Assembly (NCBI GenBank): GCA_016223165.1
Contig: JACRPO010000007.1
Location: 248,001-312,000, forward strand
Source of the DNA: Burkholderiales bacterium
GTDB taxonomy: Bacteria > Pseudomonadota > Gammaproteobacteria > Burkholderiales > Burkholderiaceae_C
Direction of reading: 5' to 3'
Length of the DNA stretch: 64,000 bases
Both the position numbers and the translations under genes were made by a program. Position 1 is the stretch's first letter. Each line of letters begins with the position of its first letter. Under the pieces are notes generated by a model. It ran no database searches. It saw only the letters and a program-made list of their open reading frames with translations, and had not been told where the DNA came from. Positions 1 through 9,200 of the stretch are shown here, piece after piece.

Positions 1-59
1 CGGCCGTGGTGGTGACGAGCGGGCTCTACCTGCTGTGGCTGGAGATGAAGCACCGCTAG
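1..59 (+). CDS. C-terminal end of an upstream membrane protein (partial)
   Basis: The frame starting at base 3 is open from the window edge and ends at TAG 57-59. It gives an 18-residue tail, AVVVTSGLYLLWLEMKHR. A hydrophobic stretch followed by a short basic tail looks like the last membrane helix of a multi-pass protein such as an EamA/DMT-type transporter, but that family assignment is a guess from very little sequence. The stop codon lies inside the left arm of the palindromic element described next. Confidence 0.4.
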   Translation, partial: AVVVTSGLYLLWLEMKHR

Positions 60-222
60 TGCAGTGTTTCGCACTGAGCGGCGCTTATGGGCCAGCGGAT
101 TTGCCTTCGTGGCAAGGCGCGAACCGCAGCGATACCCGGAGGTATGGCGAGGCTTCGCAACGCCGCCACGGAGGCAAAGGCGCGGCTCCACAAGTGCTGA
201 TCAGTGCGAAACACTGCACTAG
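56..222. repeat. MITE-like palindromic element with perfect 22-bp inverted ends
   Basis: Bases 56-77 and 201-222 are perfect inverted copies, each with CTAG at its outer edge. The inside is also roughly self-complementary: the stretch near 99-110 pairs with one near 165-180 (TTTGCC[T/C]TCGTGGC-type arms), and ATACC/GGTAT flank the centre near 133-145. The whole 167 bp could therefore fold into one long imperfect hairpin. It carries no reading frame of its own. CTAG (or TA) at both ends may be the target duplication. Removing one copy would leave the upstream gene's TAG stop intact, so the element appears to have entered exactly at that stop codon. Being a MITE is an inference; multi-copy status cannot be seen from one window. 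Confidence 0.6.
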
Positions 223-375
223 GAGTGTGGGCGGCATCGCATGCGCGTTCGCCGCCGCCGCAGGGACCGCTCACGCAGCGGCGCGGCCCGGCCGCCGCGT
301 GCGATTTGCCACGGCGTGCGCACCCCTGCCCCCGTGCCGACCCCCTGGCCCTTGCAGTCCCTGCCGTCCCTGGCC

Positions 376-403
376 TCAAGTTGAGCCCTGCGCGACCCGA
401 AAA
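376..403 (+). promoter_or_regulatory. Candidate sigma-28 (FliA) promoter
   Basis: TCAAGTT at 376-382 and CCCGAAAA at 396-403 resemble the FliA elements TAAAGTTT and GCCGATAA (6 of 8 in the -10). The spacing is one base longer than usual. The site lies about 55 bases before the start of the HD-GYP gene, and c-di-GMP turnover genes are often motility co-regulated. The rest of the 223-460 gap shows nothing else recognisable. The match is weak. Confidence 0.25.
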
Positions 404-460
404 CTGGTTGGACGAGTGGCCCGCCGCGGTCAGTCGTCTGCCATCGGAGTACCACGCACC

Positions 461-1960
461 ATGTTCAGCAGTCGCAGCGCCCCGGCGCGCCAGGCCGGCC
501 CCCGCAGTGCGGAGCCGACCATCGCCCTCGACGACTTGCGCGTGGGCATGTTCATCCACCTCGACGGGGGCTGGCTGTCGCATCCGTTCGCGCGCTCGAG
601 CTTCCGCATCGCCAACGCGCAGCAGATCGCGACCCTGCGCGGCCTGAAGCTGGCGCGCGTGCGCTGGAGCCCGGAGCTGAGCGAGCCGGAGTCGCCGAGC
701 GAGGGCACATCGTCGGCGGCCGTGGCGGCCGGTGCCGGCGAGAGCGGCGGCGCCGTGGGCAAGGATTCGCTCACCGCCTCGGCTGCGGGCGCTTCGAACG
801 GCGTGCCGGCCGGCGCGGCGGCCGCGGCGGCTGGAGCGACCACCGCGGCCGGCGCGCCGCCGGCCGAGTCCGCCACGGCGGCCGGCCGTGACAGCGTCGC
901 TGCCCGTCAGCGTACCGCCGTATCCGTCGCCGCTGTCGCCGCGGTCGCCGCTGTGGCCGCCGAGCGCCTGGCGCAGCAGCAGTGCGAGCAGCAGTTTGCC
1001 GAGGCCGCCGCCGCCTGGCGCATGGCCAGCGATGCGCTGCCGGGTGACCCCGGCGCGGCGCGCAGCGGCACCGGCGCGCTGGCCGAGGCGCTGACCGACA
1101 AGCTCATGACCGACGGCGACGTCGGCATCCGCCTGCTGCCCGGCACCGGCAACGACCGCAGTGCCGCGCACGCGCTCAACGTCACCGTGGTGTCGATGCT
1201 GCTCGCCCGTGCCCTCGGCCTGCCGCGCGACGACCTCGCCGAGCTGGCGCTCGGCGCGCTGCTGCACGACGTGGGCAAGCTCGACCTGCCCGAGCGCGCC
1301 CGCCACGTCGAGGCCGGCTGCTCGGCCGCCGAGATCAACGCCTACCGCGAGCATGTCGTGCGCGGCATCGCCACCGGCCGGCGCATGGCGCTGCCCGAAG
1401 GCGCGCTGGCCGTCATCGCGCAGCACCACGAGCATGCCGATGCGAGCGGCTTCCCGGCGCGCATGAGCGGCGACCGGCTCTCGCTCGCCGGGCGCATCGT
1501 CGCCATCGTCAACCGCTACGACAACCTGTGCAACCCGGCCACGCGCACGCCGCCGCTCACGCCGCACGAGGCGGTGGCGATGTTGTTCGCGCACGGGCGC
1601 ACGCGCTACGACGCCGCGGTGCTGAACGCCTTCATCCGCATGATGGGCGTCTACCCGGCGGGCTCGCTGGTGCAGCTCACCGACGAGCGCTACGCCATGG
1701 TGGTGGCCGTCAATTCGACGCGGCCGCTGAAGCCGCGCGTCCTCGTGCACGAGGCACGGGTGCCGCGCAGCGAAGCGCTGCTGCTCGACCTGGAGCGCGA
1801 GCCCGACATCGGCATCCGGCGCAGCCTGCCGGCAGCCAAGGTGCCCGCGCCGGCGCTGCAGTACCTGGACCCGCGCCCTCGCGTGGCCTACTTCTTCGAG
1901 CCGCTCGCCGCCGCCGATGGCGCTTCGGTGCGGCCGGCGCACGAGCGCGTCGCGGCCTGA
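461..1960 (+). CDS. HD-GYP domain c-di-GMP phosphodiesterase-like protein
   Basis: 499 residues. The frame is open upstream to base 35, but ATG 461 begins the family-like sequence, with a DUF3391-type N-terminal domain (IALDDLRVGMFIHLDGGW) typical of HD-GYP proteins. An Ala/Gly-rich linker covers about residues 85-165. The HD pair is H269-D270 (LLHDVGK) and a second metal-binding cluster begins at H322-H323. The GYP signature reads DASGFP instead of DGSGYP. The family hydrolyses cyclic di-GMP in the cytoplasm. Activity is plausible because the HD and HHE ligands remain, but the GYP loop is altered. It is followed 24 bases later by a GGDEF/EAL gene, so the two probably form a c-di-GMP operon. 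Confidence 0.85.
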   Translation: MFSSRSAPARQAGPRSAEPTIALDDLRVGMFIHLDGGWLSHPFARSSFRIANAQQIATLRGLKLARVRWSPELSEPESPSEGTSSAAVAAGAGESGGAVGKDSLTASAAGASNGVPAGAAAAAAGATTAAGAPPAESATAAGRDSVAARQRTAVSVAAVAAVAAVAAERLAQQQCEQQFAEAAAAWRMASDALPGDPGAARSGTGALAEALTDKLMTDGDVGIRLLPGTGNDRSAAHALNVTVVSMLLARALGLPRDDLAELALGALLHDVGKLDLPERARHVEAGCSAAEINAYREHVVRGIATGRRMALPEGALAVIAQHHEHADASGFPARMSGDRLSLAGRIVAIVNRYDNLCNPATRTPPLTPHEAVAMLFAHGRTRYDAAVLNAFIRMMGVYPAGSLVQLTDERYAMVVAVNSTRPLKPRVLVHEARVPRSEALLLDLEREPDIGIRRSLPAAKVPAPALQYLDPRPRVAYFFEPLAAADGASVRPAHERVAA

Positions 1961-1984
1961 GCGGCACCGCGGCACACCCGTCCG

Positions 1985-4447
1985 ATGATGGCCGACGCGG
2001 CGAGCAACACCACTGAAGGGCAGCCGGCCGGCGCCGCCGTGGCGCTGCCGGGTGCGCCGCTCGCTGCGCCGGGAACGGCCCCGTCGGGTGTGCCGATCGG
2101 CGCTCCAGCAGGTGTGCCGGCCGGTGCGCACACCGAGGCCTCGGCGCGCGCTCTCGTGCGTGCGCTGCCGCATGCGGCGTGGCTCGTCTCGTTGCCGCAG
2201 GCGGTGGTGGTGGCGGCCAATGGGGCCGCCGCGCGCCTGCTCGGGCGGCCGCTCGATCAACTCGTCGGCGCGCCGGCGCAGCAACTGGCCGCATCGCCGG
2301 AAGACGAGGCCTGGTGGGCCGCCGTCAGTGATGTCGCCACTGCTGCCACCTCTGAAGGAAGCTGGCGCAGCGCCTCGGCGACAGCCGCGGCAGGCGAGCG
2401 GCCGGCCCTCGACTCCGACACCATCTTCGCCTGCGCCGGCGGCGGCTCGCGCCACGTGCGGCGCACCATCAGCCTGCTGCGCGACGAGGCCTGCGCCGCG
2501 AACGGCGCCACGAACGGCGCCACGAACGGCGACGCAACGTGCGACCGGACCTGCGACGCCAAGTGCGCCGGGCGCGGCGCCCACGGCCGTGCCTGGGCAC
2601 TGGTGATGGTCATCGACCGCAGCGCCGAGCAGGCCGCCGACGCCGAGCGCGAGGCGCGCGTCGCCGAGCTCGAGGCCACGCTCGAGTCGGCCGCCGACGG
2701 CCTGCTCGTCACCGATCTCGCCGGCGGCCTGCGTTCGTTCAACCGGCGCTTCGCAGCGATGTGGGCGCTGCCCGAAGAACTGCTGCACGCGCGCGACGAC
2801 GACGCCATCGCGGCCTGGATGGCGCGCAGCGTGCTCGATCCCGAAGCCTATGCGCAGCGCCTGCGCATGCTCTTCGAGACGCCGCTGCTCGCCGCCACCG
2901 ACCGCCTGCGGCTGCTCGGCGGCGCGGTCGTCGAGCGCGTGACGCGGCCGCTGTGGCGCGACGGGCGCCCGCAGGGGCGCGTGTGGGCCTTCCGCGACCT
3001 GAGCGAGCGCCTCGCCGCCGAGGAGCGCATCGAGGCGCTGGCCAGCACCGACGCGCTCACCGGGCTGCCGAACCGCCGGGTCATGTCCGGCTGGGTCGAG
3101 GCGGCGGCGCAGGCCGCCGGCGGCCCCGCCGAGAGCCGCCAGCCCTTCGCCGTGATGATGGTCGACCTCGACCGCTTTCGGCAGATCAACGCCTCGCTCG
3201 GCCACGCGATGGGCGATCGCGTGCTGCAGCATGTGGCCAAGCGGCTGCAGGGCTGCCTGCGCGAGGACGACCGCATCGCGCGCATCGGCGGCGACCAGTT
3301 CGGCGTGCTGCTCGCCGGCGCCGATGCGCGCTCGGCCGAGACGACGGCGCGCCGCATGCTCAATGTCGTGGCGCAGCCCTGCTCGCTCGAGGGGGCCACC
3401 TTCACGCTCACCTGCAGCATCGGCATCGCACTGGCGCCGGCGCACGGCCGCAACGCCGACGAGCTGGCCCGCCATGCCGAGGCGGCGGTGCGCGCCGTGA
3501 AGCTCGCCGGCAGCGCCAACCTGCGCCTGCACCAGGTGCGCGCCGAGGTCGACCGGCGCTCGCACATGATGCTCGACCACGCCATGCGCCAGGCGCTCGT
3601 GAGCGGGCGCTTCCGCCTCGCCTACCAGCCGCAGGTGAGCCTGGCCGACGGCCGCATCGTCGGCGCCGAGGCGCTGCTGCGCTGGCGCGACCCCGAACTC
3701 GGCGAGATCTCGCCGGGCCGCTTCATCCCCGTGGCCGAGGAGAGCGGCTTCATCGTCGCCATCGGCGACTGGGTGCTGGCGCAGGCCGTGCGCCAAGCGG
3801 CGCTGTGGCACCAGCGCGGCTGGCAGGTGCCGGTGGCGGTGAACGTGTCGGCGGTGCAGTTCCACCAGGCCCAGTTCGTCGAGCGCGTGGCGAGCGTGCT
3901 CGCGGTGAGCGCGCTGCCGCCGCGGCTGCTCGAGCTCGAGCTCACCGAGTCGATCCTCGTGCACGATGCCGACGAGGCGCTGGCGCGGCTGCGCGCCTTG
4001 AAGCGCCTGGGCCTGCGCCTGTCGATCGACGACTTCGGCACCGGCTATTCGAGCCTCGCGTACCTGAAGCGCTTCCCGATCGGCAAGCTCAAGATCGACC
4101 GCAGCTTCGTGCAGGGCCTGCCCGGCGACGAGACCGACGCGGGCATCGTGCGCGCCATCCTGCAGATGTCGCGCGCCCTGGACATGCAGGTCATCGCCGA
4201 GGGCGTGGAGACCGAGCCGCAGCGCGAATTCCTGGTGCGCGAGGGCTGCGCCGAGATGCAGGGCTTCCTGTACGCGCCGGCGCTGGACCCGCTGAGCTTC
4301 GAGCAGCGCCTGGCACAGGCCGGCGCCGAGGAGGCCGGCGCCGGGCCGGCCACGGGCGCGCCCCATGCGCCCCATGCGCCCCATGCGCCCCATGCGCCCG
4401 CTGCGCCCAACGCGCCCGGCCCGCGCATCCGGCTCGTGCGCGCCTGA
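1985..4447 (+). CDS. PAS-PAS-GGDEF-EAL c-di-GMP signalling protein
   Basis: 820 residues with no membrane segment. An N-terminal PAS-like domain (about 60-200) is followed by a second PAS (about 225-345). A GGDEF domain follows whose signature is GGDQF (G435-F439), and then an EAL domain (E562-A563-L564). The EAL domain keeps the known metal and catalytic positions: the EALLRW motif, the N of NVSA, the E of LELTES, DDFGTGYSS, the K of KLKIDRSF, the E of IAEGVETE and QGF. The EAL half is therefore probably an active phosphodiesterase, while the GGDEF half has Gln for the second acidic residue and may only sense GTP or be weak. ATG 1985 and ATG 1988 are equally possible starts. The tail is low-complexity Pro/His/Ala. 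Confidence 0.9.
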   Translation: MMADAASNTTEGQPAGAAVALPGAPLAAPGTAPSGVPIGAPAGVPAGAHTEASARALVRALPHAAWLVSLPQAVVVAANGAAARLLGRPLDQLVGAPAQQLAASPEDEAWWAAVSDVATAATSEGSWRSASATAAAGERPALDSDTIFACAGGGSRHVRRTISLLRDEACAANGATNGATNGDATCDRTCDAKCAGRGAHGRAWALVMVIDRSAEQAADAEREARVAELEATLESAADGLLVTDLAGGLRSFNRRFAAMWALPEELLHARDDDAIAAWMARSVLDPEAYAQRLRMLFETPLLAATDRLRLLGGAVVERVTRPLWRDGRPQGRVWAFRDLSERLAAEERIEALASTDALTGLPNRRVMSGWVEAAAQAAGGPAESRQPFAVMMVDLDRFRQINASLGHAMGDRVLQHVAKRLQGCLREDDRIARIGGDQFGVLLAGADARSAETTARRMLNVVAQPCSLEGATFTLTCSIGIALAPAHGRNADELARHAEAAVRAVKLAGSANLRLHQVRAEVDRRSHMMLDHAMRQALVSGRFRLAYQPQVSLADGRIVGAEALLRWRDPELGEISPGRFIPVAEESGFIVAIGDWVLAQAVRQAALWHQRGWQVPVAVNVSAVQFHQAQFVERVASVLAVSALPPRLLELELTESILVHDADEALARLRALKRLGLRLSIDDFGTGYSSLAYLKRFPIGKLKIDRSFVQGLPGDETDAGIVRAILQMSRALDMQVIAEGVETEPQREFLVREGCAEMQGFLYAPALDPLSFEQRLAQAGAEEAGAGPATGAPHAPHAPHAPHAPAAPNAPGPRIRLVRA
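4361..4396 (+). repeat. 9-bp in-frame tandem repeat, four copies
   Basis: CCCCATGCG is repeated four times without change inside the 3' end of the GGDEF/EAL gene and encodes a Pro-His-Ala run after the EAL domain. Copy-number change would alter only the disordered tail. Confidence 0.9.
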
Positions 4448-4555
4448 GCAGCACGGCACGGCAGGGCCCGTGCGCCGGTGGCGCGCGGCCACAATGCGGC
4501 CACAATCCACTCGCTCGTCGCCGCGCCTGGGCCCCTGGCGCCGCGCCGCCACCGG

Positions 4556-4885
4556 ATGATCTACAAGTTCAAGAGCGCCGCCAGCGGCGACGTCATCATG
4601 CTCGGCCCGCACGGCGATGCCATGCTGCGCCTGCTCGGGCGCACGCCCGCGGCCAAGGGCATCGTCGAGCCGCGCGACATGCCGTCGGCCATCGCGGCGC
4701 TGCGCGCGGCCATCGAAGAGGCCGAACGCCGCGCCGCCGCGCCCGCCGACGGGCAAGCCGATGCGCAAGCCGACGCGCGCGGCGAGGCGGAGCCGCCGGT
4801 GAGCCTGCGCCGTCGCCTGTGGCCCATGATCGACATGCTCGAACGCGCCGCCAAGGCCGACGTGCCGGTGGTCTGGGGCGTGTGA
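4556..4885 (+). CDS. DUF1840 family protein
   Basis: 109 residues starting MIYKFKSAASGDVIMLGP, which matches the beginning of the DUF1840 family of small proteobacterial proteins of unknown function. The frame extends upstream to 4478, but ATG 4556 gives the family N-terminus. It is rich in charged residues, with an Ala/Asp linker at about 60-80 and no signal or membrane segment. It ends one base before the next ATG, so it is translationally coupled to the PEBP gene. Confidence 0.8.
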   Translation: MIYKFKSAASGDVIMLGPHGDAMLRLLGRTPAAKGIVEPRDMPSAIAALRAAIEEAERRAAAPADGQADAQADARGEAEPPVSLRRRLWPMIDMLERAAKADVPVVWGV

Positions 4886-4886
4886 G

Positions 4887-5522
4887 ATGAAACTGTGGAG
4901 CGACAGCTGGACCAACGGTGACCGCATCCCGCCGCGCTACGCCGCCGGGCGGCCCGACGGCGCCGGTCGCGCCACCTTCGGCGACAACCTCAACCCGCAC
5001 CTGGCCTGGAGCGAGTTGCCCGAGGGCACGCGCTCGATGGTGCTGATCTGCCACGACTTCGACGCGCCCACCGAGGCCGGCCACGTCAACCGCGACGGCG
5101 TCGAAGTGCCGGCGGACCTCGACCGTGCCGACTTCTTCCACTGGGTGCTGGTCGACCTGCCGCCGCGGCCGATGGTCATCGGCGAAGGCGAGTTCAGCCG
5201 CGGCTTCGTGCCGCGCGGCAAGCCCGGCCCGGCCGCCCCCAACGGCGCGCGCCACGGCCGCAACGGCTACACGCGCTGGTTCGCCGCCGACGCGGCGATG
5301 GCCGGCGACTACTTCGGCTACGACGGGCCGTTCCCGCCGTGGAACGATTCGCTCGTGCACCACTACGTCTTCACGCTCTACGCGGTGGCGCTGCCGCGGC
5401 TGCCGCTCACGGGCGTCTTCGACGGCCCGGACGTGCGCCGCGCGCTCGCCGGGCACGTGCTGGCCGAGGCCACCTATTCGGGCACCTATACCCTGAACCG
5501 GCGGCTGCTGGAGGAAGGCTGA
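4887..5522 (+). CDS. YbhB/YbcL family (PEBP, Raf-kinase-inhibitor-like) protein
   Basis: 211 residues. The pattern NLNPHLAWSELPEG, then HDFDAP, then GYDGPFPPWND followed by HHYVFTLYAV, is that of the phosphatidylethanolamine-binding protein family (YbhB/YbcL type). These proteins have a small anion-binding pocket, and their bacterial role is not settled. There is no signal peptide. The start codon follows the DUF1840 stop by one base. Identification of the family is firm; a function is not. Confidence 0.88.
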   Translation: MKLWSDSWTNGDRIPPRYAAGRPDGAGRATFGDNLNPHLAWSELPEGTRSMVLICHDFDAPTEAGHVNRDGVEVPADLDRADFFHWVLVDLPPRPMVIGEGEFSRGFVPRGKPGPAAPNGARHGRNGYTRWFAADAAMAGDYFGYDGPFPPWNDSLVHHYVFTLYAVALPRLPLTGVFDGPDVRRALAGHVLAEATYSGTYTLNRRLLEEG

Positions 5523-5530
5523 ACGCGGCC

Positions 5531-6184
5531 GTGCCGTCCGGGTTCACCGGGCATGCCGAGCCGGTCGAAGCGACGAGACTGGTGGTGGTGCGCCACGGCG
5601 AGACCGCCTGGAATGCCAGCCAGCGCCTGCAGGGCCAGCTCGACGAGCCGCTCAACGAACGCGGCCGCTGGCAGGCCGAACGCCTGGGCGCCGCGTTGCG
5701 CGGCGAGGGCCTGACGCGCATCTACAGCAGCGACCTCGTGCGCGCACGCGCCACGGCCGAAGCGGTGGCGCTGGCCACCGGGCTCGCCGAGGTGCGCACC
5801 GAGGCGGCACTACGCGAGCGCTCGTTCGGCTCGTTCGAGGGCCTGACGCGCGGCGAGATCGAGCAACGCTGGCCCGACGACCTGCGCCGCTGGCGGGCGC
5901 GCGAGCCGGGCTTCGGCCCGGGCGGCGGCGAGAGCCCGGAGGACTTCTTCGCGCGCTGCGTGCCCTGCGCGGCGGCGATCGCCGCGCGTCACCCGGGCGA
6001 GACGGTGGCCCTGGTGGCGCACGGCGGCGTGCTCGACTGCCTCTATCGCGCCGCCACCGGCGTCGACCTGCGCGCGCCGCGCACCTGGCAGCTGGGCAAT
6101 GCCAGCATCAACCGGATGCTGTGGAACGGCGAGGGCTTCGTGCTGGTGGGCTGGAACGACGACGCGCACCTGCTGCTGCCGTGA
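5531..6184 (+). CDS. Histidine phosphatase family protein (phosphoglycerate-mutase-like)
   Basis: 217 residues from GTG 5531; no ATG fits, and a GGAGGAAGG-like ribosome site lies just upstream in the end of the PEBP gene. The catalytic RHGET box is residues 21-25. The second active-site His is in VAHGGVLD. The C-terminal half (GNASINRML) resembles CobC/PhoE-type phosphatases that dephosphorylate small phosphoesters in the cytoplasm. The substrate cannot be told from sequence. It converges with pilY1, with 18 bases between the stops. Confidence 0.88.
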   Translation: MPSGFTGHAEPVEATRLVVVRHGETAWNASQRLQGQLDEPLNERGRWQAERLGAALRGEGLTRIYSSDLVRARATAEAVALATGLAEVRTEAALRERSFGSFEGLTRGEIEQRWPDDLRRWRAREPGFGPGGGESPEDFFARCVPCAAAIAARHPGETVALVAHGGVLDCLYRAATGVDLRAPRTWQLGNASINRMLWNGEGFVLVGWNDDAHLLLP

Positions 6185-6202
6185 ACGCGCCGCCAGCGGT
6201 CG

Positions 6203-9200
6203 TCAGCGCCGCAACTCGCGCCAGGCGTTCTTCGACGGCGGGATGGTCGTCCCGAGTGGCAGCTGGCGCTGGTAGACGGTGTCGTCGGAGCGGTGGGAGG
6301 TGCCGAAGATCTTGCCGTCGACGGTGCGCAGCGTGATCAGCCGCGAGCTGTTGGCGGTGTTCGAGATCAACGTCGCTGCGAAGGTCGAGCCGGGCACCTT
6401 CTTGCCGCTGCCGATGTCGACCAGGTACAGCCACGACGACTGCGAGCAGTCGCTGGTGCCGTTCTTGTTGGTGACGAAGGCGACGGTGCCGTAGGTGACC
6501 ACCGGCACGGTGTTGGCCTGCTCGCCGGCCGGCAGGTCGAAGTACCAGCCGCGGCCGGTGGTCCAGTCGAAGCTGCTGCCGGCGAGCGGCGTCGATTCGG
6601 CGGTGCCGTTGTCGGCGGCGCGCGTGTAGGTGCGCTGCGTGAGGCCGTCGCGCGCGTTGGCCAGCGTCGTGCCGTCGGCGATGGCGTAGAAGCTCTGCGT
6701 GCGCGTGCTGCCGAAGTCGCCGATGTCGAGCACGCGCCCGGTGCCCACGAGGATGACGCGCTTGCTGCCCATCGTCACGAGCTCGGGGGCGGCCGTCACC
6801 GGCTGGCGGTTGTTGCTGCTGTCGTACAGCGTCGCCACGAGTTCGGCGTCGTGCGGGCCGGCACCGGCCTTCGTGAGGTCGAACTTCCAGACGTTGCCCA
6901 GCAGGTCGCCGCCGTAGGCGTACTTGGTCGTGCCGTCGAGCTCCTTCATTGCCGAGATGTGCGCCAGGCCCGCCTCGCTGCCCACGCTGCCCTCGGTGGT
7001 GCGGAAGGTCTTGATCACCGCGCCCGTCGCGGCATTGAGCATCCACACGCGGCCCTTGCCGTCGCCCAGTGTGACGCCGTTGTCGTAGCCCGAGGTGACC
7101 AGCGCCACGGCGCCGTCGGCGCTGGTCTTGGTCACCACGGGCCGCCCGATCGCATAGCCCATCAGGCCGCGGTTGGTGGTGTCGGTGGTGGCGGGGAAGA
7201 TCCACTTGAACTGCGCCGCCGCCGCGGTGGCGTTGGCCGGGCGCGGGTTGCTCACGTCGAGCGCGTAGTAGCTGCGACCGGCCGCGCCGAGCCCGCCGAC
7301 CAGCATCTTGGCGCCGCTGGCCAGCTGCGCAAGCGTGGGCGTGGCGTCCAGCTGCGTCTTGAAGACCCAGCCGCGCGCCACCGACGCACCGGCGCTGGCC
7401 AGCGTGTCGGAGGGGTGGTAGGCCCACAGCTCGGCGCCGGTGGCGGTGTCGAAGGCGTGCAGCAGGCCCTCGCCGGAGGCGAGATAGACGACGCCGTCGG
7501 CGCGCGAGACCACCGGCTCGGCGTTGACCACCGCGCCGATGAGGCTCGTGCGCGCGCGCACCGTCGTACCCTCGCCGACGCGGCTGCCGCGCATCCACTC
7601 CACGACCTGGGTGTTCGTGTAGGTGGCACTGTCGGGGTTGACGGTGCCGCCGACGTTGGCGACGGTGAAGTCCAGGCCGGTGCTGTTGTCGGACGTGAAG
7701 ATGAGCCGCGTCGTCCAGTCGCGCGCCGCCAGCAGCGCCGCCGCCGCCCAGCTCGCGCTGGTGCTGATGGCGCCGGTGGTCGTGCTGACGGCGTTGCGCG
7801 TGAGGTCGCCGCTCCAGCCGCGCAGGTTGTACTTGCCGAGATAGGCGAAGTCGTCGCCGCGGCCCAGGTTGACCGAGCTGACGCCGATGGAGGCCTGGGC
7901 GCCGGCCTGGTTCAGGATGTCGTCGAACGCCGACTGGATCGCCTGCCCCATGGCGGTGGCGTCGTTGGCCAGGAACATCAGGCCGCGGCCGTTGATGGTG
8001 GCGTGCCAGAGGTCGTCGACCATCGTCGGGTCGTCGGCCACCGGCGTCGGCCAGGTCGGCGGCGTGGTGAAGACGTTGGTGCCGAACGGGTTGGCGGCGC
8101 CGCTGTTGAGCGTGCCGCGCGCACCCAAGGTGATGCCGTACGTCGTGATGTGCAGGTTGGGGTTGGTGACCGGGTTGACGCGCGTGGGGTCGCCCAGGGG
8201 CACCAGGCCCGCAGGGAGGTCGGTGCGCAGTTGGTTCGTGTAGTAGGCGAGCGCCAGGTCGGCCAGCGAGTTCGCGTAGATGGTCGTGTAGGGCGCGCCG
8301 CTGCCATAGGTGGCGGCGTTGTACGACGGCGCCGTCGTGCTGTGCGCGTTGGCGAAGCCGTCGGTGACGACGAACATGCTGTTGCGCTGGCAGGCGTACT
8401 GCACGACGTTGGTGTTGGCGTTGAACTGGTCGGCGATGTGCGCCATCGTGGCATGCGTGGGCGTGCCGTTCGCCGACATCGAGTTGAGGTAGAAGCTGCC
8501 CGCCGTGGCATAGCGGTTGGTCGACGAGGTGGTCGAGTCGGCGTCGAGCATGGTCACCGTGCCGCGGTTGTTGAACGGCACCACGCCCATGCGCAGGCCG
8601 GTCATCGGCTCGAGCACCTTGCCCATCGCCGCGGCCAGCATGAGCTTGCGCTTGCGGTGGTAGGTGAACCAGTTGGCGAAGTTCTGCATCTCGGCGGCGT
8701 AGGTGCGCCCCGAGGGAAAAGTGTTGCCCGACTTGATCTCGTAGCGCTTGAGCGTGCCGCTGCCGTTGGGCGCGTTGACGCAAGTGCTGCTGTCGACGGT
8801 GCAGCTCTCGCTGTGCCAGAAGGTGGCCGGGTAGTAGACCATTGCGGCCCAGCAGGCGCGGCCCGCGGGCACCGTCTGCGCCGCCGTCAACGTCTGCCAA
8901 CTGCCCGCGGTGCAGGCCTGGCCGGTGGCGCCGGCGTCGGTGGTCCAGGTCTGCGTGCCCGCCGGCAGCACCATGCCGGCCTGGACGTAGAACATGTTGC
9001 CGTTGGAGGTGAAGCTGCCGTTGCTGGAGTTCCAGTCGGTGGTGAGGTTCAGCGTCGGCGCAGCGCTCACCGCCGGATGCGACTTCGCCGCCGTGCTGCT
9101 GGCACTGCCGTAGCTCTGCAGCGCGCCGCTGACGTAGGCCGGCGCCCAGGGCGCGTAGGTCGTCTGCGTGTTGTAGAAGAGGTTGTTGAAGGCCGACGCG

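Noticed and set aside
56..4927. A 1623-codon open frame on the minus strand opposite the HD-GYP and GGDEF/EAL genes
   Set aside because: It is the antisense shadow of GC-rich codon use; its translation is Arg/Ala/Gly-rich without any domain, and the plus strand carries clear domain genes.
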